From NCBI RefSeq assembly GCF_018139145.2, contig NC_059485.1, positions 15,685,698 to 15,749,697 of the forward strand: DNA of 64,000 nucleotides, written 5' to 3'. This document shows positions 63,331 to 64,000 of this stretch, in pieces; within the stretch, counting starts at the first letter, position 1, and the number at the start of each line of letters is the position of its first letter. The stretch is from Gymnogyps californianus. Lineage: Eukaryota; Chordata; Aves; Accipitriformes; Cathartidae. Made by a program: the position numbers and the translations under genes. Below the pieces are notes generated by a model that made no database searches, was not told the DNA's origin, and saw only the letters and a list, made by a program, of their open reading frames with translations.

Positions 63331-64000
63331 CTAGTCCAAAAATTAAAATACAAACAAGCTATTTTCCTTTGACGAGAAAGAACAGGAAAGGAAACAAAGA
63401 GATCATCAGTTGTGACAGCCTAACATTAAAATACAACATAGGTACTAACATAAAATAGACATACTGACTACAGTTCATGCTTCCTACTAAGGAAATATAA
63501 CCCAGCCTATACAGAAACATTCTAAATTTGAACAGTTCATGCTAGGGAAGTTACTGAAAACTAATCCACGGTATCTAACTTAAAATTTTTTATCAGCTTT
63601 GATAAACCCTTCTCTCAAAGACAGTTTGTAAGTAAAATTGTATTTATAGCAAAGGACAAAGGACAGATCAAACAAGCTTCTCGAATTAAAATTTTAAAGC
63701 TAACAAAGCAGCTGACTGCATTCATTTCTGCCGTGGATAGGTGTCATTTGAGAACCAATCTTAGGTTTTTTTCTCTCAGAAATAACACCTTTATCTCCTG
63801 CAGTATTACATTTTTAGATGAAGTTGTCAATAGCTGCTAGTGTATGAACATTATGAAATATATTTTGCTCACAGCCCTGTAACTCAGACAATGATTTTTG
63901 CTGTGTTCTTAGCCAGATGGGTGTCAACATGCAATAGCTTTCTTCCTGTTAGTGCAGCATACTATGGGACCTGGTCAGGGTAGAGAATCTGACCTATAGA
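63331..64000. other. Non-coding stretch to the right edge
   Basis: AT-rich sequence with no recognised gene or repeat. Confidence 0.5.

Overview
The window looks like non-coding DNA from a bird genome, probably an intron or an intergenic desert, and I find no gene I can name. It is AT-rich, with few CpGs and frequent short homopolymer runs. The open frames on both strands are short, mostly 60 to 130 codons; none is recognisable and none has support as a coding gene. The avian assignment rests on the repeats: CR1 LINE fragments of several ages and one family of solo retroviral LTRs. These LTRs match the abundant avian ERVL-type LTRs, which begin TG-TGCTGGTTTAGGC and end TTAAACCACAACA. I saw no tRNA, rRNA, CRISPR array, bacterial-style operon or intact transposon gene.

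Layout. From 1 to about 6 kb the sequence is featureless apart from a GC-richer patch at 1428-1600 that is open on both strands, and one weak MIR-like SINE. At 6.1 kb there is a short GC-rich piece that resembles an avian LTR. A minus-strand solo LTR with a perfect 5-bp target-site duplication (TSD) lies at 7359-7935. CR1 pieces lie at about 12.37-12.49 kb, with a 41-base T run expanded inside the element, and at 12.89-13.52 kb. A short CR1 3' end is at 21.96-22.15 kb. A much older, heavily diverged CR1-like LINE spans about 25.87-26.96 kb. A diverged LTR carrying a 35-base C run is at 28887-29542. Two closely related plus-strand solo LTRs lie at 35428-36023 and 62747-63325, each with a perfect 5-bp TSD. 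A C/T-rich, internally repetitive block is at 41.77-42.19 kb. A last CR1 3' fragment is at 61.28-61.45 kb. Ancient MIR/CORE-SINE-like remnants are scattered between them.

The only hint of a gene is a set of three phase-compatible candidate exons on the minus strand (39788-39905, 38477-38617, 37269-37331). I could not identify the peptide. Part of the middle segment resembles the 3' tail of an ancient LINE. The same visual search also turned up decoy exons inside repeats and on the opposite strand, so confidence is low. I do not find a novel biological system here. The most concrete results are the four related solo LTRs with their TSDs, and homopolymer expansion inside dated repeats.
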